In this document: positions 1 through 5,233 of the stretch, in pieces
How the letters are laid out: each line of letters starts with the position of its first letter
Numbering within the stretch: position 1 is the stretch's first letter
From: Clostridia bacterium
GTDB taxonomy: Bacteria; Bacillota; Clostridia; RUG12999
Length of the DNA stretch: 5,233 nucleotides
Direction of reading: 5' to 3'
Assembly: GCA_017502065.1 (NCBI GenBank)
Contig: JAFVVU010000304.1
Coordinates: 1-5,233 of the forward strand
Program-made: the position numbers and the translations under genes
Notes under the pieces: model-generated
Seen by the model: only the letters and a program-made list of their open reading frames with translations
Databases searched by the model: none
Told to the model about the DNA's origin: nothing

Positions 1-56
1 AAATTAACTACCATAAACACTAAAATAACCATCGATAACCCTTTTAGTTTTTTCAT
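1..56 (-). CDS. N-terminus of an exported protein (partial, runs off left edge)
   Basis: Only the first 18 codons are present. They read MKKLKGLSMVILVFMVVN: a basic start (three Lys in the first five residues) followed by a hydrophobic stretch rich in Val, Leu, Ile, Met and Phe. This is the n- and h-region of a signal peptide, so the product is probably secreted or a lipoprotein; the cleavage site or lipobox lies outside the window. The ATG at 54-56 is chosen because AGGGGG (64-69) sits 7 nt upstream, and a good promoter with the shared 17-bp element lies farther upstream. A solute-binding lipoprotein of a sugar ABC transporter or another secreted enzyme would fit the neighbourhood, but the visible part cannot tell these apart. 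A membrane protein starting with a transmembrane helix is also possible. Confidence 0.75.
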   Translation of the reverse strand, partial: MKKLKGLSMVILVFMVVN

Positions 57-100
57 AATATTACCCCCTATTTTTTTATTAAAGTATTTCCTTTAGTTAA

Positions 101-129
101 TTTATAGCAAAAATTTTTACTCAAGTCAA
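101..129 (-). promoter_or_regulatory. sigma-A-type promoter for the left-edge exported protein
   Basis: On the minus strand the -35 box is TTGACT (124-129) and the -10 box is TATAAA (101-106), separated by a 17-bp spacer (107-123). Each hexamer has one mismatch to consensus. Transcription should begin near 94, giving a leader of about 38 nt before the ATG at 56. The shared 17-bp element overlaps the -35 box. Confidence 0.75.
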
Positions 130-141
130 CAACAATTTGAC
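125..141 (-). promoter_or_regulatory. operator-like 17-bp element, copy A
   Basis: The plus strand reads GTCAACAACAATTTGAC. It matches copy C (4713-4729) at 15 of 17 positions and copy B (3240-3256) at 12 of 17, and overlaps the -35 box by the same five bases in each. This copy has an inverted repeat, GTCAA and TTGAC arms around a 7-bp centre. A regulator bound here would cover the -35 box, which suggests repression. The regulator is not identified; the LacI-like protein at the right edge is the local candidate. Confidence 0.6.
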
Positions 142-159
142 GTTTTTACACCAAACTCC

Positions 160-174
160 ATGTTAAGTTAACAT
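160..174. repeat. perfect palindrome upstream of the left promoter
   Basis: ATGTTAA-G-TTAACAT is a perfect 7-bp inverted repeat with a one-base centre, starting about 30 bp upstream of the -35 box. Its size and symmetry suit a dimeric DNA-binding protein. A smaller dyad, ATAAC-ATT-GTTAT, lies at 193-205. Both are AT-rich, so chance is a real alternative. No gene lies in 57-318; apart from the promoter, the 17-bp element, these dyads and the terminator, nothing else is recognisable there. Confidence 0.35.
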
Positions 175-215
175 TTTTGTGCTCTATATGGCATAACATT
201 GTTATAAAAGGGGAT

Positions 216-247
216 AAAAAAAGGATTTGCAAACGCAAATCCTTTTT
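216..247 (-). terminator. Rho-independent terminator after the secreted multidomain protein
   Basis: An 8-bp stem GGATTTGC/GCAAATCC (223-230 with 235-242) has a 4-nt loop (231-234) and is extended by A-T pairs. In the minus direction the stem is followed by seven U residues (complement of 216-222). It lies about 77 nt beyond the stop codon at 319. The opposite flank is also T-rich on the plus strand, so it may work in both directions, but no plus-strand gene needs it. Confidence 0.85.
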
Positions 248-318
248 GTTTTTGTGAAACACAACAAGGTTTCGGAGTACCCGCTTACAATCTTTGATTG
301 TGCTAACGGATCGGGTTT

Positions 319-3174
319 TTATTCAATTACAATTGTTTCTTCTTCGGGGGTTAAATCTTCAAACAAGCTGCCTTTCCAGCTGAAGAGTTTTACCATATAT
401 TTGCCACCCTGCTCAATTTCTGTTATTTCAAAATCCTTTGCAGGATATATTTTCACAAGCTGCGGCACGTCACCGGATATATCATACAGTGCGGCAAATT
501 TTGCACCCTGCAGGTTATAGCTTCCGTTTGCAAGTGCTGTTACCGCCTCGCCGTCTTTAAACATTCCGCGTCTTCCTGTAAGCTCGCTGTAGTCCGGAAT
601 TGTTTCCGGTGTTATTTTATACATTACTGCTTCCCTTGCAGGAATACTTGTTTCAAGTGTGCCGTTTCCGCTCACATTTTCCGCAGTGCTCACGCCATCC
701 ACTACCGTGGCAGTAAAGTTTCCTATTGCAATGCTTTCGTCGGTTGAAACAAGCGGAATTGAAACATCCACCGTTTCATTTTCGTGATTTAAAACAAGCA
801 AATACAGCTGATTATTTTTGATAAACGCTTTATACCAGTAGCTTTCCGGCACAAGTCTTAACAAAAAGTCGGTATAATTATCAAGCAGAGGTGCACCGCT
901 AAGCTCGCAGAAGGTTGTATATTCGCCCGTTACAAATGCTTTTACTGAGTCCGCAAGCTCGCCATTTTCAAGCCCTTCAAGAACTTTAAGTTCATCCTCG
1001 TTATTAAGAAGTCCATTTCCGGAGCTGTCCGCTGCGCTTACAGCAATATACCCAAGTCCGTCGCCTGCAGCGAACATTGTCTGATAAATCATATTACGAA
1101 GATTTACTCCCGTTGCATTATAATCATCAAAGGTGCTCGCCTGAATTAAATTCCATACCGGTTTTTCTCCTCTTGAAAATGCTTTTGCATTACTTATATA
1201 ATTATACTGCAGATTACGGAAATATGTTTCATTAGATGCCGGATATCTGTCACTTATTATCATATCACTGAGGTCAACACTCTTGTCCCAGTGCTGAGGT
1301 CTGTTTGCAACGTGTGCAATAATATGGTCAGGGTCGATTGCACGTATTTCCTTATATGCAGTTTTAAGTTCTTCTGTTGTTTTGTCTGTTTCAAGGCTGT
1401 TATACGGTTCATCCTGAACAAGATATCCAAGAAGTCCCGGGTGGTCTTTAATTGCGGTTACCATTTCTCTTACGCCCGCAAGCATAGTTGCATGTCCTGC
1501 ACTCTGCGTCTGGTAAAGCGTTGCCATTGTCATAATACCATGTTCGTACCATGCTTCGTCAAGGAATTTTATCATATCCCCCACATTACCCACACGCGGA
1601 TCTATCGTACCGTCGGCACTGCCATAGCTTCGCAGCACATTGATTCCGTAACTCGCTGCTTTACCCATATCCTCATAATAGCAATGGTATCCTATTACGG
1701 GATAAAATATGTTTCCATTACCGTCTTTCACCTGACCGGTTTTTGTCATACTCGCAGGTCTGTCATATCTGTAAATATCTTTATTTAAAGACTCAACTAC
1801 ATTCCCTTGCGAATCTTTAAGGTAAACATCAAGTGTATATTCCTTTCCTTCCGTTTCAAGAAGGTCAACGTCAAACTCATATTCAATATAATCAGCCGCA
1901 GCTATACTTTCATCAAGCAGGATTTCACTTCCGTCGGTTATAAATATATCATAGGAATATCCTAAATAATTATCATCAAGAAAATCAAGTTCTATAATTC
2001 CGGCATCAAGGTCGGTATAATACATATGATTGGCGTAGATTTCCGCTATTGGAGGTTCTTTAACAGCATAAACCTCAATATCATCCCAATATATTTCACC
2101 GGGATTATAAAGTCTGGGATATACATATGCATAATCCGCATCCTCCGGCACTTTGAACTGAAACGCAACTTTCTGCCACTGTTCATACGTATGATTAAAT
2201 GTTGGCGACTGATAGCTTCCTCTGCTTATGCTGCTGCCGTCTTCAAGTGTTCCGTGCAGTGCCACGCTGAACGCCGGACCGAATGTACGAAGATAGTTTA
2301 TATTTACGTCTACGGTTTTTAAATATCCTGAAATTTGATATGTATAATTAGGTTTTAAATTTTCAACCTTATAATATACCCACGGATTTTGTCCGGCCGC
2401 ATCGGAATAAAGCCTTACAACACGACCTTTTTCCTCATCATTTGCTACTTTTACATATGTTTCCCAGTTTTTGTCATAGGATGACCAATAAGCAATTCCC
2501 GTTCCACCTGCAGCAAGGCTTTCAAACTTTCCGTTTAAAACCATATTACTTTCACCGGCAAGCGGTTCCATAAACACACAGTTCTGCGGCTGAAGCACGC
2601 CGGAAATAGTTACATCATCCCAGTAAACTTCTCCGCCGTTCGAGAGTCTTAAATAAACAGTTATATATTTTGTGCTTTCAGGAGTAATAAAATCAAAATT
2701 GATTTCCTGCCACTCATTACCGCTTATTTCTGTATATCTGTTTCGAATATGAGATTCACCGTTATATTGCAGCGTAGAATAATTACCGTCTCTAAAAGAT
2801 ATATCAACCGTTACCCCTGTAATTGTCTGGGATGTCAGGTTAAGTGAAACCGTACGCAAAAATCCGCCGAAACTATATGTTGCATTTCCGCAGGCATCAC
2901 TGAATGTCTGATACACAAGCGAAGTCCCGTCACCAAACATTTTAAGGCTTCTTGCTCCGGTATATCCATCTTCTGCGACATCAAGATGAGTCCCGTAAAC
3001 AGATGTTGAACTGGCACTCCAGCCTTTAAATGTTCCGTCCTCCTTCAGTTCTTCAAACCCGCTGTTTGAAAAAAACTGAATTTCGGGGTGCGTTTCTTCT
3101 GCCATAACAGTGCCCATTCCAATGGCTCCGGCAAATATAAAAATTATCATAAATAAGGAGATTATTTTTCTCAT
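319..3174 (-). CDS. secreted multidomain glycoside-hydrolase-like protein with two CBM4/9-like modules
   Basis: A 951-aa exported protein. Residues 1-25 are a signal peptide (basic MRK, hydrophobic core, VMA before the likely cut). Two homologous jelly-roll modules follow (about 34-192 and 208-371), each opening with an Asn-Ser/Gly-x-Phe-Glu type motif and closing with YWDD, as in carbohydrate-binding modules of the CBM4/9 type. Residues 375-470 look like an Ig-like linker. Residues about 475-760 form a TIM barrel resembling clan GH-A: strand 4 ends in QDEP with Glu589 as acid/base candidate, but the predicted strand 7 (PVWNLIQAS) carries Gln678 where a Glu nucleophile is expected. Residues 761-855 look like a beta-sandwich, and 864-951 a further small beta module. 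The start is supported by AAAGGAAG (3182-3189) 7 nt before ATG. No LPXTG motif or SLH domain is visible, so it is probably released. The gene has its own promoter and terminator. It probably binds and cleaves an extracellular polysaccharide; the family and substrate are not recognised. Confidence 0.9.
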   Translation of the reverse strand: MRKIISLFMIIFIFAGAIGMGTVMAEETHPEIQFFSNSGFEELKEDGTFKGWSASSTSVYGTHLDVAEDGYTGARSLKMFGDGTSLVYQTFSDACGNATYSFGGFLRTVSLNLTSQTITGVTVDISFRDGNYSTLQYNGESHIRNRYTEISGNEWQEINFDFITPESTKYITVYLRLSNGGEVYWDDVTISGVLQPQNCVFMEPLAGESNMVLNGKFESLAAGGTGIAYWSSYDKNWETYVKVANDEEKGRVVRLYSDAAGQNPWVYYKVENLKPNYTYQISGYLKTVDVNINYLRTFGPAFSVALHGTLEDGSSISRGSYQSPTFNHTYEQWQKVAFQFKVPEDADYAYVYPRLYNPGEIYWDDIEVYAVKEPPIAEIYANHMYYTDLDAGIIELDFLDDNYLGYSYDIFITDGSEILLDESIAAADYIEYEFDVDLLETEGKEYTLDVYLKDSQGNVVESLNKDIYRYDRPASMTKTGQVKDGNGNIFYPVIGYHCYYEDMGKAASYGINVLRSYGSADGTIDPRVGNVGDMIKFLDEAWYEHGIMTMATLYQTQSAGHATMLAGVREMVTAIKDHPGLLGYLVQDEPYNSLETDKTTEELKTAYKEIRAIDPDHIIAHVANRPQHWDKSVDLSDMIISDRYPASNETYFRNLQYNYISNAKAFSRGEKPVWNLIQASTFDDYNATGVNLRNMIYQTMFAAGDGLGYIAVSAADSSGNGLLNNEDELKVLEGLENGELADSVKAFVTGEYTTFCELSGAPLLDNYTDFLLRLVPESYWYKAFIKNNQLYLLVLNHENETVDVSIPLVSTDESIAIGNFTATVVDGVSTAENVSGNGTLETSIPAREAVMYKITPETIPDYSELTGRRGMFKDGEAVTALANGSYNLQGAKFAALYDISGDVPQLVKIYPAKDFEITEIEQGGKYMVKLFSWKGSLFEDLTPEEETIVIE
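2062..3075 (-). repeat. tandem pair of homologous CBM4/9-like modules within the secreted protein
   Basis: Residues about 34-192 and 208-371 of the secreted protein align as a divergent duplication. Matching blocks include YSFGGFLRTVSLNL against YQISGYLKTVDVNI, and NEWQEINFDF against EQWQKVAFQF. Both end in near-identical blocks, LSNGGEVYWDDVTI and LYNPGEIYWDDIEV. This is repeat structure at protein level only; no long DNA identity is evident. Two copies would raise avidity for a polymeric ligand. The CBM4/9-like label comes from the fold pattern and end motif, not from a profile search. Confidence 0.75.
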
Positions 3175-3216
3175 ATGTTAACTTCCTTTGAATATTTTTG
3201 TACCTATCCATTATTT

Positions 3217-3244
3217 ATTATATAATATGTAAAAAATATGTCAA
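3217..3244 (-). promoter_or_regulatory. consensus sigma-A promoter for the secreted protein
   Basis: On the minus strand the -35 box TTGACA (3239-3244) and -10 box TATAAT (3217-3222) both match consensus perfectly, with a 16-bp spacer. Transcription should begin near 3210, leaving a leader of about 36 nt with the ribosome binding site at 3182-3189. Such a strong promoter on a specialised hydrolase gene points to control by repression, and the shared 17-bp element covers most of the -35 box. Confidence 0.85.
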
Positions 3245-3256
3245 TGACGATTTTCC
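3240..3256 (-). promoter_or_regulatory. operator-like 17-bp element, copy B
   Basis: The plus strand reads GTCAATGACGATTTTCC, 14 of 17 matches to copy C. Identity with copy C continues on both sides (T before, GC after), so the 20-bp blocks 3239-3258 and 4712-4731 agree at 17 positions. On the minus strand the core reads AATCGTCA, a partial match to the AANCGNTT core common in LacI-family operators. The dyad symmetry seen in copy A is weaker here. Confidence 0.6.
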
Positions 3257-3262
3257 GCTCAT

Positions 3263-3297
3263 AAAAAATCCCCCTGTGATACAGGGGGATTTTTTTT
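3263..3297 (-). terminator. Rho-independent terminator after the cytoplasmic TIM-barrel enzyme
   Basis: A 10-bp stem ATCCCCCTGT/ACAGGGGGAT (3268-3277 with 3281-3290) has a 3-nt loop and is extended by flanking A and T tracts. In the minus direction the stem is followed by a U run (complement of 3263-3267). The TAA stop codon at 3296-3298 overlaps the upstream A tract, so the hairpin forms directly at the end of the gene. It separates this gene from the promoter of the secreted protein, about 20 bp away. Confidence 0.9.
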
Positions 3298-4666
3298 AAA
3301 TTCTTTCAAGGAATATTATATCTTTTCCGTTTAAGTTTATTGTTTTTACCTTTTCACCGGATTCTCTGTCAAGCCACGGTTCTGCCAGGTCAATATTAAC
3401 AGGAGCGTCACCGATATTCGAAACAACCATATATGTTTTTTCGTTTATAAACATTGTTACGATTGTATCTTCAGTAAGTCCGGATTTAATTACCGGCGAT
3501 TTTCTGATATCCATATATACGCTTGAACCTTCGGTTACCATTGGTTTATAAAGCGCAAGGAAATCACTCCAGTAATTGATTTCTTCCGGGTCGTCAGGAA
3601 TAAGGCCCCATCTGCCGTATACATACGGTCCGTTCGGGTGGCTGCGGCAGAATTCGCTTTTTGCCATTCTGCGTGCATATTCCGCACTCGGCTGTCCGTT
3701 TTTGACTTTAACATAATCAACATGAGGCTGTACCATTCCCATTCCGCTTACCGGACGTCCGTGTTGCAGAAGCGGGAACTGAACATACGGAATTGTAAGT
3801 GCAAAATAGAACCGCGGATTATCTTTTGGAAGCCAGTATTTATCCGGACACGGCACAATATAGAGAGGGTCATCCTTATACAGGAGCTGCTTTCTTGCAT
3901 CACCCTCGCCTTCGCCTATCCACAGATAGTCGTAAAGCTTTTCTTTATAAATTCCGTGTGTGCTGTCGTCATGCAGTTTATACACACCGCCGCGTTTATG
4001 TATTTCTTCGTATATTGTACAAAGCAAATCTTCTACGTGCGGATCATAAGGCATATTATGACGGTCAAATGGTTCACCGTTTATGATTTTGTTCTGCTGT
4101 GCAGTGTTAAGTCCGTCATATCCCCAGTCGTTATATATTCCGTCAAAACCGTATTCATCCATAATATGAAACGTCATCGGCAGGATAAATTCACGCCATG
4201 CGGCACTGTCTGCCGAGCCTTTGCGGTACTGCAGGAAGCATCCGTTATATCTGGCATCCGTATGTGAAAATTCCGGTTTGTAATATTTATCGTTCGGATT
4301 AAGATATCCCGATGATACGTACGGAATTATTTTTATTCCGTTATCGTGACAAAGGTCAACAAGTTTATGTAGTCCTTCCGGGTCAAGCGGATGATATTTA
4401 TCTCCGCCGTGATATCCCATTGCATCGTTCCATTCTTCGTGAACCTGAATAAGCTCAACGCCGCGCTCTGCCATTGATTTTATAAGCTTTTCGTCATATT
4501 CCGTCGGCATATTAAGGACCTTTTCAGGATAGTCACCAAGGCAATAAGTTACCTGTCCGGGCATATAATCACGGATACGAACTTTTCTGCCATATTCTTT
4601 AACATTCTCAAGGGCAAACTGCATATTATCAATTCTTGCCTGCTGAGCTTGTCTTGAAAAATCCAT
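3296..4666 (-). CDS. cytoplasmic TIM-barrel glycoside-hydrolase-like enzyme
   Basis: A 456-aa protein without signal peptide or membrane segment. Residues about 35-370 have the alternating strand/helix pattern of a (beta/alpha)8 barrel: candidate strands at 37-46, 69-79 (GVELIQVHEEW), 109-119 (NGIKIIPYVSS), 173-184 (GFDGIYNDWGYD), 226-234 (GGVYKLHDD), 248-256 (LWIGEGEGD) and 267-277. Residues 382-456 form an all-beta C-terminal domain. Acid residues after strand 4 (Asp180, Asp184) and strand 6 (Glu252, Glu254, Asp256) resemble the placement in clan GH-D enzymes (GH27/GH36), making a retaining glycosidase the best guess; the family is not recognised and the residues are inferred. The ATG at 4666 is chosen because GAGGAG (4675-4680) lies 8 nt upstream; a longer reading from TTG at 4720 would put the start inside the promoter. 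It probably acts on an imported oligosaccharide. Confidence 0.85.
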   Translation of the reverse strand: MDFSRQAQQARIDNMQFALENVKEYGRKVRIRDYMPGQVTYCLGDYPEKVLNMPTEYDEKLIKSMAERGVELIQVHEEWNDAMGYHGGDKYHPLDPEGLHKLVDLCHDNGIKIIPYVSSGYLNPNDKYYKPEFSHTDARYNGCFLQYRKGSADSAAWREFILPMTFHIMDEYGFDGIYNDWGYDGLNTAQQNKIINGEPFDRHNMPYDPHVEDLLCTIYEEIHKRGGVYKLHDDSTHGIYKEKLYDYLWIGEGEGDARKQLLYKDDPLYIVPCPDKYWLPKDNPRFYFALTIPYVQFPLLQHGRPVSGMGMVQPHVDYVKVKNGQPSAEYARRMAKSEFCRSHPNGPYVYGRWGLIPDDPEEINYWSDFLALYKPMVTEGSSVYMDIRKSPVIKSGLTEDTIVTMFINEKTYMVVSNIGDAPVNIDLAEPWLDRESGEKVKTINLNGKDIIFLERI

Positions 4667-4674
4667 AAAACCAT

Positions 4675-4680
4675 CTCCTC
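4675..4680 (-). promoter_or_regulatory. ribosome binding site fixing the start of the cytoplasmic enzyme
   Basis: GAGGAG on the minus strand, 8 nt before the ATG at 4666. The only longer in-frame start (TTG at 4718-4720) has no Shine-Dalgarno sequence and lies upstream of the predicted transcription start, so 4666 is preferred. Confidence 0.8.
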
Positions 4681-4688
4681 TATCCCTA

Positions 4689-4717
4689 TTTATACCGATT
4701 TTTATGCGCTGTGTCAA
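4689..4717 (-). promoter_or_regulatory. sigma-A-type promoter for the cytoplasmic enzyme
   Basis: On the minus strand the -35 box is TTGACA (4712-4717) and the -10 box TATAAA (4689-4694), with an ideal 17-bp spacer (4695-4711). The predicted start near 4682 gives a very short leader of about 16 nt that just includes the ribosome binding site. No terminator is visible between the LacI-like gene (stop at 4734) and this promoter, so read-through from that gene is also possible. Confidence 0.8.
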
Positions 4718-4729
4718 CAACGATTTGCC
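4713..4729 (-). promoter_or_regulatory. operator-like 17-bp element, copy C
   Basis: The plus strand reads GTCAACAACGATTTGCC. It is the copy closest to the others: 15 of 17 matches to copy A and 14 of 17 to copy B. It begins 5 bp beyond the stop codon of the LacI-like gene and overlaps the -35 box of the next gene. On the minus strand the core AATCGTTG matches most of the AANCGNTT core of LacI-family operators, in line with the adjacent gene being a LacI-type regulator. Confidence 0.6.
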
Positions 4730-4733
4730 GCAC

Positions 4734-5233
4734 TTATCTTTTTATATAACCCTCGCCGGAGTTGTCAAGATTTTCTTTTATTGCACTTGGCATAAGAAGC
4801 TGAGGTTTTATAAGCATCTGAGAGTACATTTCCCATTCTTCCTCGCAGTAGCTTCGTGACATTGTAAGATATTCGTATACGCTCTGCACCGCCATTTTTC
4901 CAAGCATTATCTGGTTCTGGAAAATGGTTGCGGCAACGGTGTTATCTTCAACATATTTTATAAGTTGCGGATATACGTCGGTTGTAATTACTTTTACTTT
5001 GCCTGAAAGTCCCTTTTCTTTGATATATGCACAAATCGGTTCAGCAACCGCCGTTGAGATGTAAATACCTTTTATGTCGGGGTGTTTTCTGATAAGCTCT
5101 TTTATACATTCTTCCGCAATATCCTCTTTGTCGGAGGTTTCCACAACCTCTACCAGCTGAAGATTTTTGTTTTTACTGATTTTTTCTGCAAAGCTTTCTA
5201 CTTTTTCTTTATGAGCTTCAAAGTTTTTATATC
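4734..5233 (-). CDS. LacI-family regulator, C-terminal effector-binding domain (partial, runs off right edge)
   Basis: The last 165 codons are present, ending in TAA at 4734-4736; the reading frame is open to the right edge, so the N-terminus is missing. The visible part matches the second half of the periplasmic-binding-protein fold used by LacI-family repressors to sense sugars. It begins with FEAHKEKVESFAEKI, corresponding to the family's His-x-x-R-x-x-GF helix. It continues with a segment predicting a missing-partner search (KHPDIKGIYIS), then KVITTDVYPQLIKYVEDN and the VAATIFQNQIMLGKMAV block typical of this fold (AtI-Q-P-x-x-x-G-x-x-A in relatives). The C-terminal MLIKPQLLMPSAI also suits LacI-family ends. 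The helix-turn-helix that would prove a regulator is outside the window, so a related sugar-binding protein of an ABC transporter is possible. It sits 67 bp upstream of the cytoplasmic enzyme and is the likely local sensor. Confidence 0.75.
   Translation of the reverse strand, partial: YKNFEAHKEKVESFAEKISKNKNLQLVEVVETSDKEDIAEECIKELIRKHPDIKGIYISTAVAEPICAYIKEKGLSGKVKVITTDVYPQLIKYVEDNTVAATIFQNQIMLGKMAVQSVYEYLTMSRSYCEEEWEMYSQMLIKPQLLMPSAIKENLDNSGEGYIKR

Noticed and set aside
57..318. Riboswitch, small RNA or tRNA in the largest gap
   Set aside because: Only a promoter, the 17-bp element, short dyads and a terminator are visible; the leader of about 38 nt is too short for a riboswitch.
227..520. 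Plus-strand open frame spanning the terminator
   Set aside because: It begins inside the hairpin and then runs antisense to the end of the secreted protein; no ribosome binding site or domain.
1291..1788. 165-codon plus-strand open frame
   Set aside because: Antisense to the TIM-barrel part of the secreted protein, with Cys- and His-rich low-quality translation and no domain.
2026..2322. 98-codon plus-strand open frame
   Set aside because: Antisense to the second CBM-like module; no supporting signal.
2835..3017. 60-codon minus-strand open frame in another frame
   Set aside because: Lies wholly inside the first CBM-like module of the secreted protein and has no features of its own.
3638..4267. 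209-codon plus-strand open frame
   Set aside because: Antisense to the cytoplasmic enzyme, Cys/Phe/Ile/Val-rich composition with no recognisable domain; a shadow of the real gene.
4667..4720. Longer N-terminus of the cytoplasmic enzyme starting at TTG 4720
   Set aside because: The extra 18 codons cover the -35 and -10 boxes, the TTG lacks a Shine-Dalgarno sequence, and ATG 4666 has GAGGAG 8 nt upstream.
4734..5144. A complete 136-aa gene starting at GTG 5144
   Set aside because: The frame stays open to the right edge and the upstream residues continue the LacI-type effector-domain pattern, so the GTG is an internal Val.

Overview
The window looks like a carbohydrate-utilisation locus from a low-GC Firmicute, most likely a gut-type Clostridia member. 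This rests on the AT-rich intergenic DNA, strong GGAGG-type ribosome binding sites, short U-tract terminators, near-consensus sigma-A promoters and the style of the secreted modular protein. Species cannot be named from the sequence. All supported genes lie on the minus strand, so the reading order is from high to low coordinates.

Layout in transcription order: (1) 5233-4734, the C-terminal 165 codons of a protein with the effector-binding fold of LacI-family regulators, cut by the right edge. (2) A 67-bp gap holding a promoter. (3) 4666-3296, a 456-aa leaderless (cytoplasmic) TIM-barrel glycoside-hydrolase-like enzyme with a C-terminal beta domain, closed by a terminator that begins at its stop codon. 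(4) A second promoter. (5) 3174-319, a 951-aa secreted protein: signal peptide, two homologous CBM4/9-like jelly rolls, an Ig-like linker, a GH-A-like TIM barrel with a QDEP motif and C-terminal beta modules, followed by a terminator. (6) A third promoter. (7) 56-1, the first 18 codons of another exported protein, cut by the left edge.

The secreted protein would bind and probably trim a glycan outside the cell, and the cytoplasmic enzyme would process an imported product. The left-edge exported protein could be a sugar-binding lipoprotein or another secreted enzyme. The LacI-like protein is the natural candidate sensor. The substrate cannot be read from the sequence.

The most notable observation is a 17-bp element (plus-strand consensus GTCAAYRACRATTTKMC) present once at each of the three promoters and overlapping the -35 box in exactly the same register each time. 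It is best explained as a shared operator, making the window a small regulon of separately transcribed genes. A second point is that the secreted TIM barrel has a clear acid/base-type Glu after strand 4, but at the predicted strand-7 position, where clan GH-A enzymes carry the nucleophile, there is a Gln. Its catalytic mechanism or activity is therefore uncertain. No RNA genes, mobile elements or CRISPR arrays were seen.
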